Of a stretch of 64,000 nt of DNA, positions 47,011 through 57,178 are shown piece after piece (position 1 is the stretch's first letter; every line of letters begins with the position of its first letter). The notes under the pieces are model-generated. The model was not told the DNA's origin and made no database searches. It worked only from the letters and a program-made list of their open reading frames with translations. Made by a program: the position numbers and the translations under genes. Source of the stretch: Gammaproteobacteria bacterium (GTDB taxonomy: Bacteria > Pseudomonadota > Gammaproteobacteria > Xanthomonadales > Xanthomonadaceae); contig JAPLSI010000242.1 of NCBI GenBank assembly GCA_026398715.1, forward strand, positions 1-64,000, given 5' to 3'.

Positions 47011-47778
47011 ATGCTGCAGGACATCCTCATCAACACTGCCGCTGCCGCCGCGGCCGCCGCACCGGCCGCCTCCAACGCCGAATCCCTGCAGAAACTGGGC
47101 TTCAGCCACATGATCCAGAACCTGGACGTCATCAGCGCAGGCGTGCTGGTGATCCTGGTGATCATGTCGGTCGGCGCCTGGTGGTACACCATCGTCAACC
47201 TGATCAAGAACGCAGTCGTCCGCACTCGCGCCGACCGCGTGATGCGCACGTTCTGGGAAACCCCGAACGCGCAGGACGCGATCCGCTTCATGGAAGAGCA
47301 GAAGTCCAACGAGCCCTTCTCCAAGATCGCCCTCGACTGCGCCCAGGCCGCTGCGCACCACCAGCGTCATGAAGGCAGCCGCCTGGTCGAAGCCCTGAAC
47401 CGCTCCGAGTTCATCGACCGCGCCCTGCGCCAGGCTGTCACGCGTGAAAGCGCCAACCTGGAAAACGGCCTGACCTGGCTCGCCACCGTCGGCGCCACCG
47501 CGCCCTTCGTCGGCCTGCTCGGTACCGTCTGGGGCATCTACCACGCCCTGCTCAGCATCGGTGAAAGCGGCAGCTCGTCCATCGACGCCGTCGCCGGCCC
47601 GGTCGGCGAGGCGCTGATCATGACCGCCATCGGCCTGGGCGTCGCCATCCCGGCCGTGCTTGCCTACAACTACTTCGTGCGCGTCAACCGCGACACCTAC
47701 ACGAAGTTCGATACCTTCGCCCACGACCTGCACGACTTCTTCGCCACCGGTTCCCGCGTGGGCGAGGTCAAGCGCTAA
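47011..47778 (+). CDS. exbB: Biopolymer transport protein ExbB
   Basis: ExbB forms the pentameric core of the proton channel energising TonB. The 255-residue protein has an Ala-rich N-terminus (periplasmic), a first helix about residues 42-63 (GVLVILVIMSVGAWWYTIVN) and the conserved pair of C-terminal helices with LATVGATAPFVGLLGTVWGI and EALIMTAIGLGVAIPAVLAYN. It starts after an AGAAGG ribosome-binding site, 25 bases from tonB. Confidence 0.96.
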   Translation: MLQDILINTAAAAAAAAPAASNAESLQKLGFSHMIQNLDVISAGVLVILVIMSVGAWWYTIVNLIKNAVVRTRADRVMRTFWETPNAQDAIRFMEEQKSNEPFSKIALDCAQAAAHHQRHEGSRLVEALNRSEFIDRALRQAVTRESANLENGLTWLATVGATAPFVGLLGTVWGIYHALLSIGESGSSSIDAVAGPVGEALIMTAIGLGVAIPAVLAYNYFVRVNRDTYTKFDTFAHDLHDFFATGSRVGEVKR

Positions 47779-47802
47779 GTCCGGCAACCGAGGCTTACAG
47801 CC

Positions 47803-48222
47803 ATGGCTTTCAGTTCAAACTCCAGCGGCGGCGGTCCTATGGCCGACATCAACGTGACGCCCCTCGTGGACGTCATGCTGGTGCTCCTGATCATCTTCAT
47901 GATCACGGCGCCCCTGATGACGCACAAGGTCGTGGTCAAGCTGCCCGAGGCCTCGCTCAGCACCAGGCCGACGCTCACCACGCCGCCGGTGACGCTTGCC
48001 ATCAAGTCCGATGGCTCGCGTTACTGGAACGACGAACTGGTCAACCCCGCCAAGCTCGACCAGTACATGGGCGTCGTCGTACAGAAGGACCCGCAGCCGC
48101 AGGTCAACATCCGCGCCGACGCGACCACCAAGTACGGCGTGATCAACGATGCCGTGCAGACGTTGCGCAAGGCTGGCGTTCGCAAGGTCGGATTCGTTTC
48201 CGGCCCCGAGCGCGACAACTAA
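47803..48222 (+). CDS. exbD: Biopolymer transport protein ExbD (first copy)
   Basis: The 139-residue protein has the ExbD pattern: cytoplasmic start, PMADINVTPLVDVMLVLLII membrane segment with the conserved Asp (LVDVML), and a periplasmic domain with DATTKYGVINDAVQTLRKAG. It forms the proton-conducting part with ExbB. It follows exbB by 24 bases. A second exbD follows 15 bases later, and the two share 61 of 63 bases over the ADINVTPLVDVMLVLLIIFM codons. Confidence 0.95.
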   Translation: MAFSSNSSGGGPMADINVTPLVDVMLVLLIIFMITAPLMTHKVVVKLPEASLSTRPTLTTPPVTLAIKSDGSRYWNDELVNPAKLDQYMGVVVQKDPQPQVNIRADATTKYGVINDAVQTLRKAGVRKVGFVSGPERDN

Positions 48223-48237
48223 GTACAGGGACTCGAG

Positions 48238-48681
<444 letters not shown>

Positions 48682-48706
48682 ACGGCGCGACCCATCGCAA
48701 GAAGAC

Positions 48707-48736
48707 AACGCCGCCCTTGGGCGGCGTTTGTTTTTG
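48707..48736. terminator. Intrinsic terminator between exbD2 and pdxJ
   Basis: AACGCCGCC-CTTG-GGCGGCGTT (48707-48728) is a perfect 9-bp stem with a tetraloop, followed on the plus strand by TGTTTTTG. On the minus strand TTGTCTTCTT follows, so it can also serve pdxJ. Confidence 0.9.
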
Positions 48737-49486
48737 TCAGGTCGCCGCGATGATGCGCAGGTAGGCGCGCACGGTGGCATCGAGACCTGCGTAAAGCGCC
48801 TCGCCGATCAAGGCGTGGCCGATCGATACTTCAGCGACCCCGGGCACGCCATTCAGGAAGGCGCCCAGATTGGCCTGGCTGAGGTCGTGGCCGGCGTTCA
48901 CCGCCAGCCCCAGTCCACGCGCCTCGGCCGCCGTTGCCGCGCACGCAGCCAATGCCGAGGATGCATCGCCGGCCGCGAACGCTTCGGCAAACGGCCCGGT
49001 GTAAAGCTCGATCCGGTCGGCGCCCAGGGCGGCCGCCAGGTGCAGGTTTTGCGCCCCGGCATCCATGAACAACGAAACCCGCGCCCCGGCCGCCTTGAAG
49101 TCCGCAACCAGGGGCGCGAGCGCAGCGTGGTCGCGTGCCAGGTCGAACCCGTGGTCCGACGTCAGCTGTCCGTCGCCGTCAGGCACCAGCGTCACCTGCT
49201 GGGGCCGGGTCTCCCGCACCAGCGCCAGCAGCCCAGGATAGTCGCCGCGGGCGGGCGCGAAGGGGTTGCCCTCGATGTTGAACTCGACCCGGCCGCGGGC
49301 CAGGGCCGCCAGGTCGCGCACGTCCCCGGGGCGGATATGGCGCTGGTCGGGGCGCGGATGCACGGTCAGGCCGCCCGCGCCAGCCGCGATGACCGCGCGC
49401 CCGGCGGCCAACACACTGGGCTCGTCGCCGCCCCGAGAGTTGCGCAGCACGGCCACTTTGTTCACATTGACGCTCAGTACGGTCAT
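48737..49486 (-). CDS. pdxJ: Pyridoxine 5'-phosphate synthase
   Basis: PdxJ condenses 1-deoxyxylulose-5-phosphate and 3-amino-2-oxopropyl phosphate in vitamin B6 synthesis. The 249-residue TIM-barrel protein has [17 protein letters not shown] at the N-terminus, [14 protein letters not shown] (catalytic His region, about 40-53), [25 protein letters not shown] and the C-terminal [14 protein letters not shown] and [12 protein letters not shown]. The ATG at 49486 fits the family start. It is divergent from the diguanylate cyclase gene. Confidence 0.97.
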   Translation of the reverse strand: MTVLSVNVNKVAVLRNSRGGDEPSVLAAGRAVIAAGAGGLTVHPRPDQRHIRPGDVRDLAALARGRVEFNIEGNPFAPARGDYPGLLALVRETRPQQVTLVPDGDGQLTSDHGFDLARDHAALAPLVADFKAAGARVSLFMDAGAQNLHLAAALGADRIELYTGPFAEAFAAGDASSALAACAATAAEARGLGLAVNAGHDLSQANLGAFLNGVPGVAEVSIGHALIGEALYAGLDATVRAYLRIIAAT

Positions 49487-49595
49487 GGGGAGTGATTCGT
49501 TGGAAGGGTCGGTAGCCAAAGCATCGCCAGAAAGCGCCCGAGACTTGGGCTGGTCAGCACAGTACCGTTTCCGCCGGGTATCGCATACTGCGCCG

Positions 49596-52487
49596 ATGAC
49601 CCGATTCTTCTTCATGCGCGCACTGTTGGCGATGCTGCTGGCCACGCTGGTGGTGGCCGGGGCCATGGCGGACACGCTGCGCGGCACGCCCCTGCTGCGC
49701 CGCTATCTTCCCGAAGACTACAACGCGACGCCGCAGCACTGGGCGATCACCACGGACAAGGCAGGCCGCCTGTACGTAGGCAACGGCGAAGGCGTACTTC
49801 GTTACGACGGTGAAACCTGGGACCTGATCAGCCTGCCGGCCAAGCAGATCGGCCGCGACGTGGTCACCGGCCGCGACGGCCGCATCTATGTGGCCAGCTA
49901 CGACACCTTCGGCTGGTTGCAGACCTCGCCCGACGGCGAAATGGTCTACCAGGAATTGTTGACTGCGGTCGGCCTGAAGGGCCGCGAGCGCGACCTGGGC
50001 AATGTCTGGCAAATCATCGTCACCGACGAAGGCACGTATTTCCGCGGCGAGCGGATGCTGCACTTCCTCAGCTACGACCACAAGCAGGTCAGGCACTGGC
50101 CGCTGGATGAAAACCAGCGCAGCTTCTTTGCGCAGGGCAACCAGCTTTATGCGCGCATCGCCGGCAAGGGTTTCTGTCGTTTCGTGGACGGCAAGTTCGA
50201 GCTGCTGCCGGGCGGCGAATTGTTCGCCGAACAAGGCTTGCCCGGCGTGATCAATCGCGGCACCTGGCAATTGCTGGTCGGCGACCAGGGTTTCTACCGT
50301 GCCGACAAGCAGGGCGTACGGCCGATCGCGAACGCGGCCGGCGCCGAGCTGCGCGACGCCAACCCCTATGTTGCCTATGCCCTGCAGGACGACAGCTTCG
50401 TGATCGGCACGTTGAAGGGCGAGCTGTTCCGCTATGGCCCCGACTTCAAGCTGCGCGAGCGCGTCAACCTGGGCAGCTTTGGCGTGGTCGCGTTGGGCAG
50501 CGACCAGGAAGGCGGCTTGTGGGCCGCCACCGAAGGCGACCTGATCCGCATGTCGTTGCCGTCGCCCTGGTCTTTCATCGGCGCGGCGCAGGGCCTGGGC
50601 GGAACCGTCTACGATTTTGAATGGCACGACGATGCGTTGTGGGTAGCCGGCACGCGCGGCATCGTGCGCGTCAGTCCCGGCGAACACGGTCGCATCGAGG
50701 CGCGTGAAACCGGCTGGGTGCAGCTGGAGGCGTTTGCCGTGGTCAGTACCGATGCCGGCCTGGTGGCCGCGCATCGCAACGGAATACTCGTGCTGGACAA
50801 GGGCGCGACGCAACCGCGCCCCGTGCTGGAAACCGAAGCCGAAAGCGTGCTGCAGCTCGTGGCTTCGCGCTTCCATCCCGATCGCATCTATGGCCTGGGC
50901 GACCAGCGCCTGTATGTGCTCGAGCGCAACGACGGTCGCTGGGGCGTGGGCTATTCGATCGCGTTGGAAGGCGCGAGCGCTTCCAGCCTGTTGGAAACGG
51001 GACCCGAGCAGGTGTGGCTCGACGATTCCCGCGGTGGTCCCCAGCGCTGGACGCTCGATCCGGCGCGCAAGAACGCCTCACGCAAGGAAGTGTTCGGCAA
51101 GGCCCAGGGCCTCGAGCTCGACCCGGCCGCCGGCAGTTTCCTGTTCCAGCTGGACGGCCAGCTCCACGTGATCACCGGCGAACAAGGTTTCCGGTTCGAC
51201 AACAAACAATTCATCCCCGATGTCGGCCCGCCGTTCACGCTGGTGGACCGCCCCAACGAACTGGTGGTCGAGCAGACGCCGCTCGGCACTTACGCCTTCA
51301 CCCGTCGCCAACTGTGGTTCCGCGCGCCGAAGGCAACACAGTGGAAGCCACTGCACCTGGGCTCACAATTGGCGGCTGGCTACGGCCGGCTGCGTTACAA
51401 CCGGGACGGCGTGTTGCGCGTCGCAACGTGGAGCGGCCTGCTGCAATACAACCCGGCAGAAAAACAACCCGAGCCCGTGCCGCTGGTGCTGGGTTTCGAG
51501 CTGGTCACCGCTGAAAGCCCCGACGGCCAGGAGCTGCGCAGGCTGCCGGTTTCATCGGCCGGCAAGACCGTGGAAATTCCATCCGGATATCGGCTGCACT
51601 TCCGCTACGGCATGGTCAGCATGGATAGCGGGCTGGAGTTCCGCTATCGCCTCAATGGCTCGGGCCTGCCCGACGCCTGGAGCAACTGGACCGATCGTGA
51701 ACTGTTCATCCGCGCCATGACCCCCGGCGAATACCTGCTCGAAGTCGAGGCGCGTACGCGCAGCGGCCGGCCGGCGGCGCCCACCAACTATCGCTACAAG
51801 ATCCTGCCGACCTGGAAACAGCGCGCGTGGGTCCAGTGGACCGCCGGCCTGGCGTTGCTGGGCATCGGTGGCCTGCTGGTGCAGGAGTTCGTGCGCCGGC
51901 GCACCCAGCGCTACGTCGAAACCAATCGCAAGCTCGAGGCGCGCATCGGTGAGCGCACGCACGAGCTCGAAGCGGTCAACCGCAAGCTGGCGGAACTGGC
52001 GACCGAAGACGCGTTGACCGGCGTCGCCAACCGCCGCGCCCTGGAAAACGGATTGCAGCGCGAGTGGTATCGCTGCCTCGACCAGCGTCGGCCCTTGTCG
52101 GTGCTGATGATCGACGTGGATCACTTCAAGCGCTACAACGATGCGCACGGCCACCTGGAAGGCGACGTGCTGTTGCGCACCATCGCCCAGCACCTGTACG
52201 CCCTGCACGATCCCAAGCGCGAGTTGCTGGCCCGTTATGGCGGCGAGGAATTCGCATTGTTGCTGCCTGGCGTACACCAGGACGAAGCGATGCGCCGCGC
52301 CGAAAAGATTCGCCTCGGCATGCAGGAACATATCGGCGAGACCACCATCAGCATCGGCGTGGCGGGCTTCGTGCCGACCATGCAGGGCGATTCGATGAAC
52401 CTGTTGCGGCGCGCGGATGCGGCGCTCTACCGCGCCAAGCGCGCCGGCCGCAATCGCGTGGAAATGGATACCGACACGCCGGCCTGA
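49596..52487 (+). CDS. Membrane-bound sensor diguanylate cyclase with beta-propeller input
   Basis: The 963-residue protein has a signal peptide (about 1-25), a periplasmic two-component-regulator propeller (repeats such as [29 protein letters not shown] and [14 protein letters not shown]), a Y_Y_Y-like domain (residues about 640-730), one membrane helix (about 745-767), a coiled coil ([20 protein letters not shown]) and a GGDEF domain. The catalytic loop is RYGGEEF (about 880-886), so c-di-GMP synthesis is likely. The residues in place of the RxxD inhibitory site read PKRE, so product inhibition may be absent. The ATG at 49596 gives the signal peptide. The next gene converges immediately at its stop. 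Confidence 0.9.
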   Translation: MTRFFFMRALLAMLLATLVVAGAMADTLRGTPLLRRYLPEDYNATPQHWAITTDKAGRLYVGNGEGVLRYDGETWDLISLPAKQIGRDVVTGRDGRIYVASYDTFGWLQTSPDGEMVYQELLTAVGLKGRERDLGNVWQIIVTDEGTYFRGERMLHFLSYDHKQVRHWPLDENQRSFFAQGNQLYARIAGKGFCRFVDGKFELLPGGELFAEQGLPGVINRGTWQLLVGDQGFYRADKQGVRPIANAAGAELRDANPYVAYALQDDSFVIGTLKGELFRYGPDFKLRERVNLGSFGVVALGSDQEGGLWAATEGDLIRMSLPSPWSFIGAAQGLGGTVYDFEWHDDALWVAGTRGIVRVSPGEHGRIEARETGWVQLEAFAVVSTDAGLVAAHRNGILVLDKGATQPRPVLETEAESVLQLVASRFHPDRIYGLGDQRLYVLERNDGRWGVGYSIALEGASASSLLETGPEQVWLDDSRGGPQRWTLDPARKNASRKEVFGKAQGLELDPAAGSFLFQLDGQLHVITGEQGFRFDNKQFIPDVGPPFTLVDRPNELVVEQTPLGTYAFTRRQLWFRAPKATQWKPLHLGSQLAAGYGRLRYNRDGVLRVATWSGLLQYNPAEKQPEPVPLVLGFELVTAESPDGQELRRLPVSSAGKTVEIPSGYRLHFRYGMVSMDSGLEFRYRLNGSGLPDAWSNWTDRELFIRAMTPGEYLLEVEARTRSGRPAAPTNYRYKILPTWKQRAWVQWTAGLALLGIGGLLVQEFVRRRTQRYVETNRKLEARIGERTHELEAVNRKLAELATEDALTGVANRRALENGLQREWYRCLDQRRPLSVLMIDVDHFKRYNDAHGHLEGDVLLRTIAQHLYALHDPKRELLARYGGEEFALLLPGVHQDEAMRRAEKIRLGMQEHIGETTISIGVAGFVPTMQGDSMNLLRRADAALYRAKRAGRNRVEMDTDTPA

Positions 52488-53105
52488 TCAGCCGGCGAGC
52501 ACGTAGCCTGTCAGTCGGGGCGGCGCTGCGTCACGCAGCGCGACCACGGCGGTATGTTGTGTCGATGGCGACAGCCGGAAGAATTGCCAGCGCGCGGCAT
52601 CACCCGCGTCCGCCGGTGGCTCGACCAGCAAGGGCGTGTCGGCGTCCGCATCGAAACGCCAGCGCGGCGTGTAGCCGAACAAACCGGTGCCGGTGGCCTT
52701 GCAGCTGGCTTCCTTGGCCGTCCACAAGCGCAGGAAGGCCGCTCGCGCCGCCTCCGCATCCATCAACTGCAACGCATCCGCTTCCTCGGCGCTGAACCAG
52801 CGTCGCGAAAGACGATCCACCGGCGGCTTGCGATCGATGCGCTCCAGATCCACGCCGATCCGGCCTTGCCGGCACAAGGCGACCAGCGTGCCTCCTTGCG
52901 TATCGCTGAGATTGAAATCGGGCGCGCCGTCGTGGCGCAGGAAGGGCCGGCCTTTTTCTTCACGACCGAAGGCCAGCGTGGCGGGCGCCAGGCCGACATG
53001 CGCGGCGAGCACCGTGCGCAACAGGCGGTCCACGCGTTGCCGGCGCGACTCCAGGGGGCTGCTGCCGCCGGGCGGGTCGGGCTCCGGGCACCAGTGCAGA
53101 CGCAA
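52488..53105 (-). CDS. 4'-phosphopantetheinyl transferase superfamily protein
   Basis: The enzyme transfers phosphopantetheine from CoA to carrier proteins. Motifs are FGREEKGRPFL, NLSDTQGGTLVAL, the Mg2+-binding GVDLER (about 91-96 of the 205-residue reading) and the catalytic WTAKEASCKATGTGL. The first standard start is TTG 53105, but family-like sequence (LPWPLLRAADAPPLALDEL) continues upstream in frame to a CTG at 53168 overlapping the stop of the preceding gene (CTGA). The true start may be that CTG, giving about 226 residues. No biosynthetic gene cluster is nearby. Confidence 0.88.
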   Translation of the reverse strand: MRLHWCPEPDPPGGSSPLESRRQRVDRLLRTVLAAHVGLAPATLAFGREEKGRPFLRHDGAPDFNLSDTQGGTLVALCRQGRIGVDLERIDRKPPVDRLSRRWFSAEEADALQLMDAEAARAAFLRLWTAKEASCKATGTGLFGYTPRWRFDADADTPLLVEPPADAGDAARWQFFRLSPSTQHTAVVALRDAAPPRLTGYVLAG

Positions 53106-53164
53106 CTCGTCCAGGGCCAGCGGCGGCGCGTCGGCGGCGCGCAGCAGCGGCCAGGGCAGGGCGA

Positions 53165-53428
53165 TCAGGGCGGCGGTTCGCTGCCGGGATTGGATTGCGC
53201 GGCGGCCTTGCGTGCTTCGGCCTGTTCACGCAGCCGGCGCAGTTCTTCGGGGCTGATGATCTGCGTGTCGTTGCGTGCGCCGCTGGAGATGCGGGTGGAC
53301 ACCCAACCCAGCATCCAGGCGATGAAACCGACCAGGGACGCCAGCACCAGGATCACCACCAGCCAGCCGGAGGCCTTGGACGCGGCGAGCAACAGGGCCA
53401 TGGCGATAAACAGATATAACCAGTGCAT
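53165..53428 (-). CDS. Small two-helix membrane protein, unknown function
   Basis: The 87-residue protein has two membrane helices (about residues 3-20 and 22-43), followed by a cytoplasmic helix ISPEELRRLREQAEARKAAA and a short Pro-rich tail. I do not recognise a family. It lies between cls and the phosphopantetheinyl transferase gene on the same strand, and its stop overlaps the probable CTG start of the transferase, so the two are likely co-translated. Confidence 0.65.
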   Translation of the reverse strand: MHWLYLFIAMALLLAASKASGWLVVILVLASLVGFIAWMLGWVSTRISSGARNDTQIISPEELRRLREQAEARKAAAQSNPGSEPPP

Positions 53429-53468
53429 GGGACGACCCTCGGTAACTTCGGTCCAGTTTAGCCCAGCC

Positions 53469-54893
53469 TCACAGCAGCGGCGATAGCAGCCGGGCCGAGG
53501 CTTCGCCCAGGGAGGGCCAGAAACCGAGGCGGCGCGGGCCGCGTACTTCGCGGCCGTGGGACAAGTCCTCGGCCAGCACCGATTCCAGCGCCGTTGCCAC
53601 GCCCGCGTCCTCGAACAACACGCACAATTCGAAATTCAGCCGGAAGCTTCGATTGTCGAAATTCGAACTGCCCAGCACGCTGATGTCCGAGTCCACCAGC
53701 AGCGCCTTGGTATGCAGCATCCGCGGATACTCGAACACGCGCACGCCGGCGCCGATCAATTCGTCGAAGTAGGATCGCGCTGCCGCCGACACCAGCGCCG
53801 AGTCGCCGCGTCGTGGCACCAGCAGGCGCACGTCCACGCCGCGCAAGGCGGCCGAGGTCAGCGCCATGCGCGCGGCCTCGCCGGGCACGAAATACGGCGT
53901 CACCAGCCAGATCCGTTTTTGCGCGCGATGCAATGCGCCCAGCATCACCCGGTGGATCGTTTCCCAGGGCGAATCCGGACCGGCCGGCAACACCTGCGTG
54001 CGGATCGGCCCGTTCGGCATCTGCGGCCACAGGTCGGTTTCCTGCGGCGCGCGCCCGCTGGCGTAAACCCAGTCCTCGGCAAAGGCCAGTTGCAACCAGC
54101 GCACTGCCTGGCCGTCCATGCGCAGGTGCAGGTCGTGGAAGGCATCGTCGCGCAACGCCTCGTTCTCGGTGTCGGTGATATTGATGCCGCCCGTAAAACC
54201 AATGGTGCCGTCGATCACCACGATCTTGCGATGCGTACGCAGGTTCAGCCGCGGACGCCAGAGGCGGCGCAGGTGAAAGCGATGGAAGAAGGCCACTTCT
54301 CCGCCAGCATCGCGCAAGGGGGCCAGGAAGTCCTGCGAGAGTTTCGATGAGCCCAGCGCATCCACCAGCAGCCGCACCTTCAGGCCCTCGCGCGCCTTCG
54401 CCACCAGCGCGTCGCGCACGCGCGTGCCGGTGATGTCCGGTTCGAAGATGTAGTACTCGACATGCACGTGGTAACGCGCCGACTCGATCGCGTCCACCAG
54501 CGCGTTGAACGTGGCCGCGCCGCCGACCAGCAACTTCACCCGCTCGCAACTGCTGGGCAGGAAGCCACTGGCGCCCTCGGCCAGCCGCATCAAGGCGCTG
54601 GGTTCGTCGGACTGCTGCGATCCGAGCCGCAGCTCGCCCATGCGCGCGCGCGCCTGGCTGCGCTTGATGCGATTGCGCCGGATGCGGGTGGGGCCGAGCA
54701 GGTGGTAGATGACCAGCCCCGCCACCGGCAACAGCGCCAGGGACAGGATCCAGCTCAGCGTCGCCACCGGCTCGCGCTTCTGCATCATGATCCAGCCGGC
54801 CAGCCAAATGAGGTAGCCCGCCCAGGCCAGGCCCAGCCAGAGCGTCAGGTGCGGCTGCAGTGCGGTCCACAGTTCGATCAAGGGTTCGATCAT
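53469..54893 (-). CDS. cls: Cardiolipin synthase
   Basis: Cls joins phosphatidylglycerol molecules into cardiolipin at the inner membrane. The 474-residue protein has two N-terminal membrane helices (about 16-33 and 44-66) and two phospholipase-D HKD motifs: THRKIVVIDGTIGFTGGIN (about 220-238) and LHTKALLVDSDISVLGSSNF (about 395-414). The PLDc_N and HKD layout and length fit Cls rather than other PLD-type enzymes. It is upstream of a small membrane-protein gene on the same strand, with 40 bases between them. Confidence 0.93.
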   Translation of the reverse strand: MIEPLIELWTALQPHLTLWLGLAWAGYLIWLAGWIMMQKREPVATLSWILSLALLPVAGLVIYHLLGPTRIRRNRIKRSQARARMGELRLGSQQSDEPSALMRLAEGASGFLPSSCERVKLLVGGAATFNALVDAIESARYHVHVEYYIFEPDITGTRVRDALVAKAREGLKVRLLVDALGSSKLSQDFLAPLRDAGGEVAFFHRFHLRRLWRPRLNLRTHRKIVVIDGTIGFTGGINITDTENEALRDDAFHDLHLRMDGQAVRWLQLAFAEDWVYASGRAPQETDLWPQMPNGPIRTQVLPAGPDSPWETIHRVMLGALHRAQKRIWLVTPYFVPGEAARMALTSAALRGVDVRLLVPRRGDSALVSAAARSYFDELIGAGVRVFEYPRMLHTKALLVDSDISVLGSSNFDNRSFRLNFELCVLFEDAGVATALESVLAEDLSHGREVRGPRRLGFWPSLGEASARLLSPLL

Positions 54894-54963
54894 TTGGGCA
54901 GTCTACCCAGTGCGGCCGCGCTTGGCCGAAACGCTTGGATGACACACTTGGACGACACACGGA

Positions 54964-54985
54964 AACGGCGGCCGAAGCCGCCGTT
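54964..54985 (-). terminator. Terminator hairpin downstream of the GlsB-like gene
   Basis: AACGGCGGC-CGAA-GCCGCCGTT is a perfect 9-bp stem. On the minus strand it follows the GlsB-like gene by about 20 bases and is followed by TTTCCGTGTGT, a modest tail. Confidence 0.7.
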
Positions 54986-55007
54986 GTGTCAACGATGCCG
55001 ACGGCCG

Positions 55008-55262
55008 TTATCGGCGCCGGATCAGTCCCAGCAGGAACAGGATCACGATCGCGCCGATCATCGCGTTGATGATCGCCCCGGCGATGCCGCCGCCCAGCGA
55101 AACCCCCAGGCGACCGAGCAACCAGGTGCCGACGAAGGCGCCGAGGATGCCGACGATGATGTTGCCGAGCAGGCCGAGGCCGTACCCCTTTACGATCAGT
55201 CCAGCCAGCCAACCGGCGATCGCGCCGATTATCAGGATGGTCAGCAAGCTTTCCATGCTCAT
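55008..55262 (-). CDS. GlsB/YeaQ/YmgE-family stress-response membrane protein
   Basis: The 84-residue protein is the transglycosylase-associated (YeaQ/YmgE) type: three Gly-rich membrane helices with IIGAIAGWLAGLIVKG, LLGNIIVGILGAFVGTWLLG and a final GAIINAMIGAIVILFLLGLI segment. Members are induced by osmotic or general stress; the biochemical role is unknown. The ATG at 55262 is two codons upstream of another ATG. It is a single gene with its own terminator. Confidence 0.9.
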   Translation of the reverse strand: MSMESLLTILIIGAIAGWLAGLIVKGYGLGLLGNIIVGILGAFVGTWLLGRLGVSLGGGIAGAIINAMIGAIVILFLLGLIRRR

Positions 55263-55366
55263 AGTTGTTCCCCGTGATGACGCCCAAGCAGGCGCAGGCC
55301 ATAACTACGCGTCCTCGCTGCACCTCGCAAGGCGTAGCCCGTTCAGGCTTCAGCGGCGGTTTGGCT

Positions 55367-56389
55367 TCAGGCGGGCAGCGAGTCGTGTTCGAGGTGGTAG
55401 CGCGTGGCGGTTTCCACCTCGTGGCGCGAACCCAGGAACACCGGTACGCGCTGGTGCAGCCCGGTCGGCGCCACGTCCATCATGCGGCTGCGTCCGGTGG
55501 TGGCCGCGCCGCCCGCCTGCTCGACGATGAAGGCCATCGGGTTGGCTTCGTACATCAGGCGCAGCCGGCCCGGCTTTGAGGGGTCCTTGCGGTCCGCCGG
55601 ATAGATGAAGATGCCGCCGCGGGTCAGGATGCGATGCACGTCGGCGACCATGCTGGCCACCCAGCGCATGTTGAAGTCCTTGCCGCGCACGCCCTGCTTG
55701 CCCTCCAGCAGGTCGGACACGTAACGCTGCATGGGCGGATGCCAATGGCGCTGGTTGGACATGTTGATGGCGAATTCCTGCGTGTCCGCCGGAATACAGA
55801 TGTCGCGACGGGTCAGCATGAAGCTACCTTGCTCGCGGTCCAGCGTGAAGCCGTGCGTGCCGCGGCCGATGGTCAGCACCAGCAGCGTGCTCGGACCATA
55901 GATGGTGTAGCCCGCGCAGACTTGCGCCACGCCCGGCTGCAGGAAATGCTCGTCGGTCGGCTCGATGACGCCGTCGGGACATTGCAGCACCGAGAAGATG
56001 GTGCCGACCGCCACGTTCACGTCGATGTTCGAGCTGCCGTCCAGGGGATCGAACAACAGCAGGTAATTGCCCTTGGGATACGCATTGGGAATCGGATGCG
56101 CATGCTCCATTTCCTCCGACGCCAGGCCGGCCAGGTGGCCGCCCCATTCATTGGCCTCGAGCAATATCTCGTTGGACAGCACATCGAGCTTCTTCTGCGC
56201 CTCGCCCTGCACGTTGCCGGTACCGGCATCGCCCAACACGCCCCCCAGCGCACCCTTGGCCACCGCGGTGGAAATGGTCTTGCACGCACGCGCCACCACC
56301 TCGATCAGCAGCCGCAAGTCAGCGTTGATATGTCCGGCGTGTTGTTCCTGGATCAGGAAGCGCGTAAGCGAAATCGGCTTGGCAGACAT
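55367..56389 (-). CDS. fbp: Class I fructose-1,6-bisphosphatase
   Basis: The enzyme hydrolyses fructose-1,6-bisphosphate to fructose-6-phosphate in gluconeogenesis. The 340-residue length is standard. It has [18 protein letters not shown], the metal site [20 protein letters not shown] (about 112-131), [16 protein letters not shown] (about 286-301) and an ending with [14 protein letters not shown]. The ATG at 56389 is preceded by a minus-strand TATAAT (56420-56425). A long hairpin lies just upstream of that. Confidence 0.97.
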   Translation of the reverse strand: MSAKPISLTRFLIQEQHAGHINADLRLLIEVVARACKTISTAVAKGALGGVLGDAGTGNVQGEAQKKLDVLSNEILLEANEWGGHLAGLASEEMEHAHPIPNAYPKGNYLLLFDPLDGSSNIDVNVAVGTIFSVLQCPDGVIEPTDEHFLQPGVAQVCAGYTIYGPSTLLVLTIGRGTHGFTLDREQGSFMLTRRDICIPADTQEFAINMSNQRHWHPPMQRYVSDLLEGKQGVRGKDFNMRWVASMVADVHRILTRGGIFIYPADRKDPSKPGRLRLMYEANPMAFIVEQAGGAATTGRSRMMDVAPTGLHQRVPVFLGSRHEVETATRYHLEHDSLPA

Positions 56390-56419
56390 GGAATCTCGTC
56401 ATGGTTCGCGGGGCCTTCA

Positions 56420-56425
56420 ATTATA
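56420..56425 (-). promoter_or_regulatory. Probable -10 element of fbp
   Basis: The minus strand reads TATAAT in an AT-rich patch (TGATTTATAATTGAAGG), about 30 bases before the fbp ATG. The -35 region overlaps the start of the neighbouring long inverted repeat. Confidence 0.5.
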
Positions 56426-56447
56426 AATCAGCACACGTCATCTTCGG

Positions 56448-56514
56448 CGCGAACGCTTGACGGCGCCGGGGCGACCAGGGCGGACCCATCCCCCGGCGCC
56501 GGCAAGCGTTCGCG
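56448..56514. repeat. 24-bp inverted repeat with a 19-base loop
   Basis: Arm 1 (56448-56471, starting CGCGAACGCTTG) and arm 2 (56491-56514, ending CAAGCGTTCGCG) pair at 23 of 24 positions. The position, between the stop of the response regulator and the fbp promoter, suits a terminator, but there is no T-run on either strand. Confidence 0.85.
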
Positions 56515-56530
56515 CGACACCAGCGCCGAG

Positions 56531-57178
56531 TCAGATGATTTGGAGGGTGATGGCTTTGAGCACCGCGCGTGTGCGGTCGCGGGTGCCGAGTTTGTCGAGG
56601 ATGTCCGAGACGTAGTTTTTTACCGTGCCCTCCGACAGGAACACCGCCCGGGCGATTTCCTTGTTCGAGTAGCCGCCGGCCAGCAATCGCAGGATCGCCA
56701 CTTCGCGTTCGCTGAAGGTGTCGGTGGGCTCGCTGGTGTCGCGGTAGGCGTAGCGAGCGCGGACCGGGTCGGTGGATACCGGGGCGAGCAGGGTGTCGCC
56801 GGCGACGACGCGCGTCACGGCGTCCAGCAGGTCTTCCGGGGATGCGTCTTTCAGCAGGAATCCGCGCGCCCCGCTTTCAGCCGCGCGCAAGGTCAGGTCG
56901 GGTTCGTCGAAGGTCGTCAGCAGGATCACCGGCGTGGTGTTGCCTGCGGCGCGCAGGGCGTCGAGCAAACCAAAACCATCGAGCCCGGGCATGCGGATAT
57001 CCGACAGGATCACGTCCACCGGCTCGAGTTCGATCGCCGCCAGCAAGGCAGCGCCATCGCCGGCTTGCACCACCACCTGCAATTGGCTGAAGCCCCCCAG
57101 CAGCGCGGCCAGGCCGCGGCGCACCAGGGCCTGGACGTCGGCCAGCGCCAGCCGCAAAGGGGTTGCCGCAGAACTCAT
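56531..57178 (-). CDS. LuxR/NarL-family response regulator
   Basis: The 215-residue protein has a receiver domain with the phosphoacceptor Asp60 (VILSDIRMPG), Thr88 and Lys110 (FLLKDA), and a C-terminal HTH: FSEREVAILRLLAGGYSNKE, then RAVFLSEGTVKNYVSDILDK. In the acidic pocket one of the usual two Asp residues is Val15 (LADVQ), which may weaken Mg2+ binding. It overlaps the kinase gene by four bases (ATGA), so the pair is a two-component system. The target genes are unknown. Confidence 0.9.
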   Translation of the reverse strand: MSSAATPLRLALADVQALVRRGLAALLGGFSQLQVVVQAGDGAALLAAIELEPVDVILSDIRMPGLDGFGLLDALRAAGNTTPVILLTTFDEPDLTLRAAESGARGFLLKDASPEDLLDAVTRVVAGDTLLAPVSTDPVRARYAYRDTSEPTDTFSEREVAILRLLAGGYSNKEIARAVFLSEGTVKNYVSDILDKLGTRDRTRAVLKAITLQII

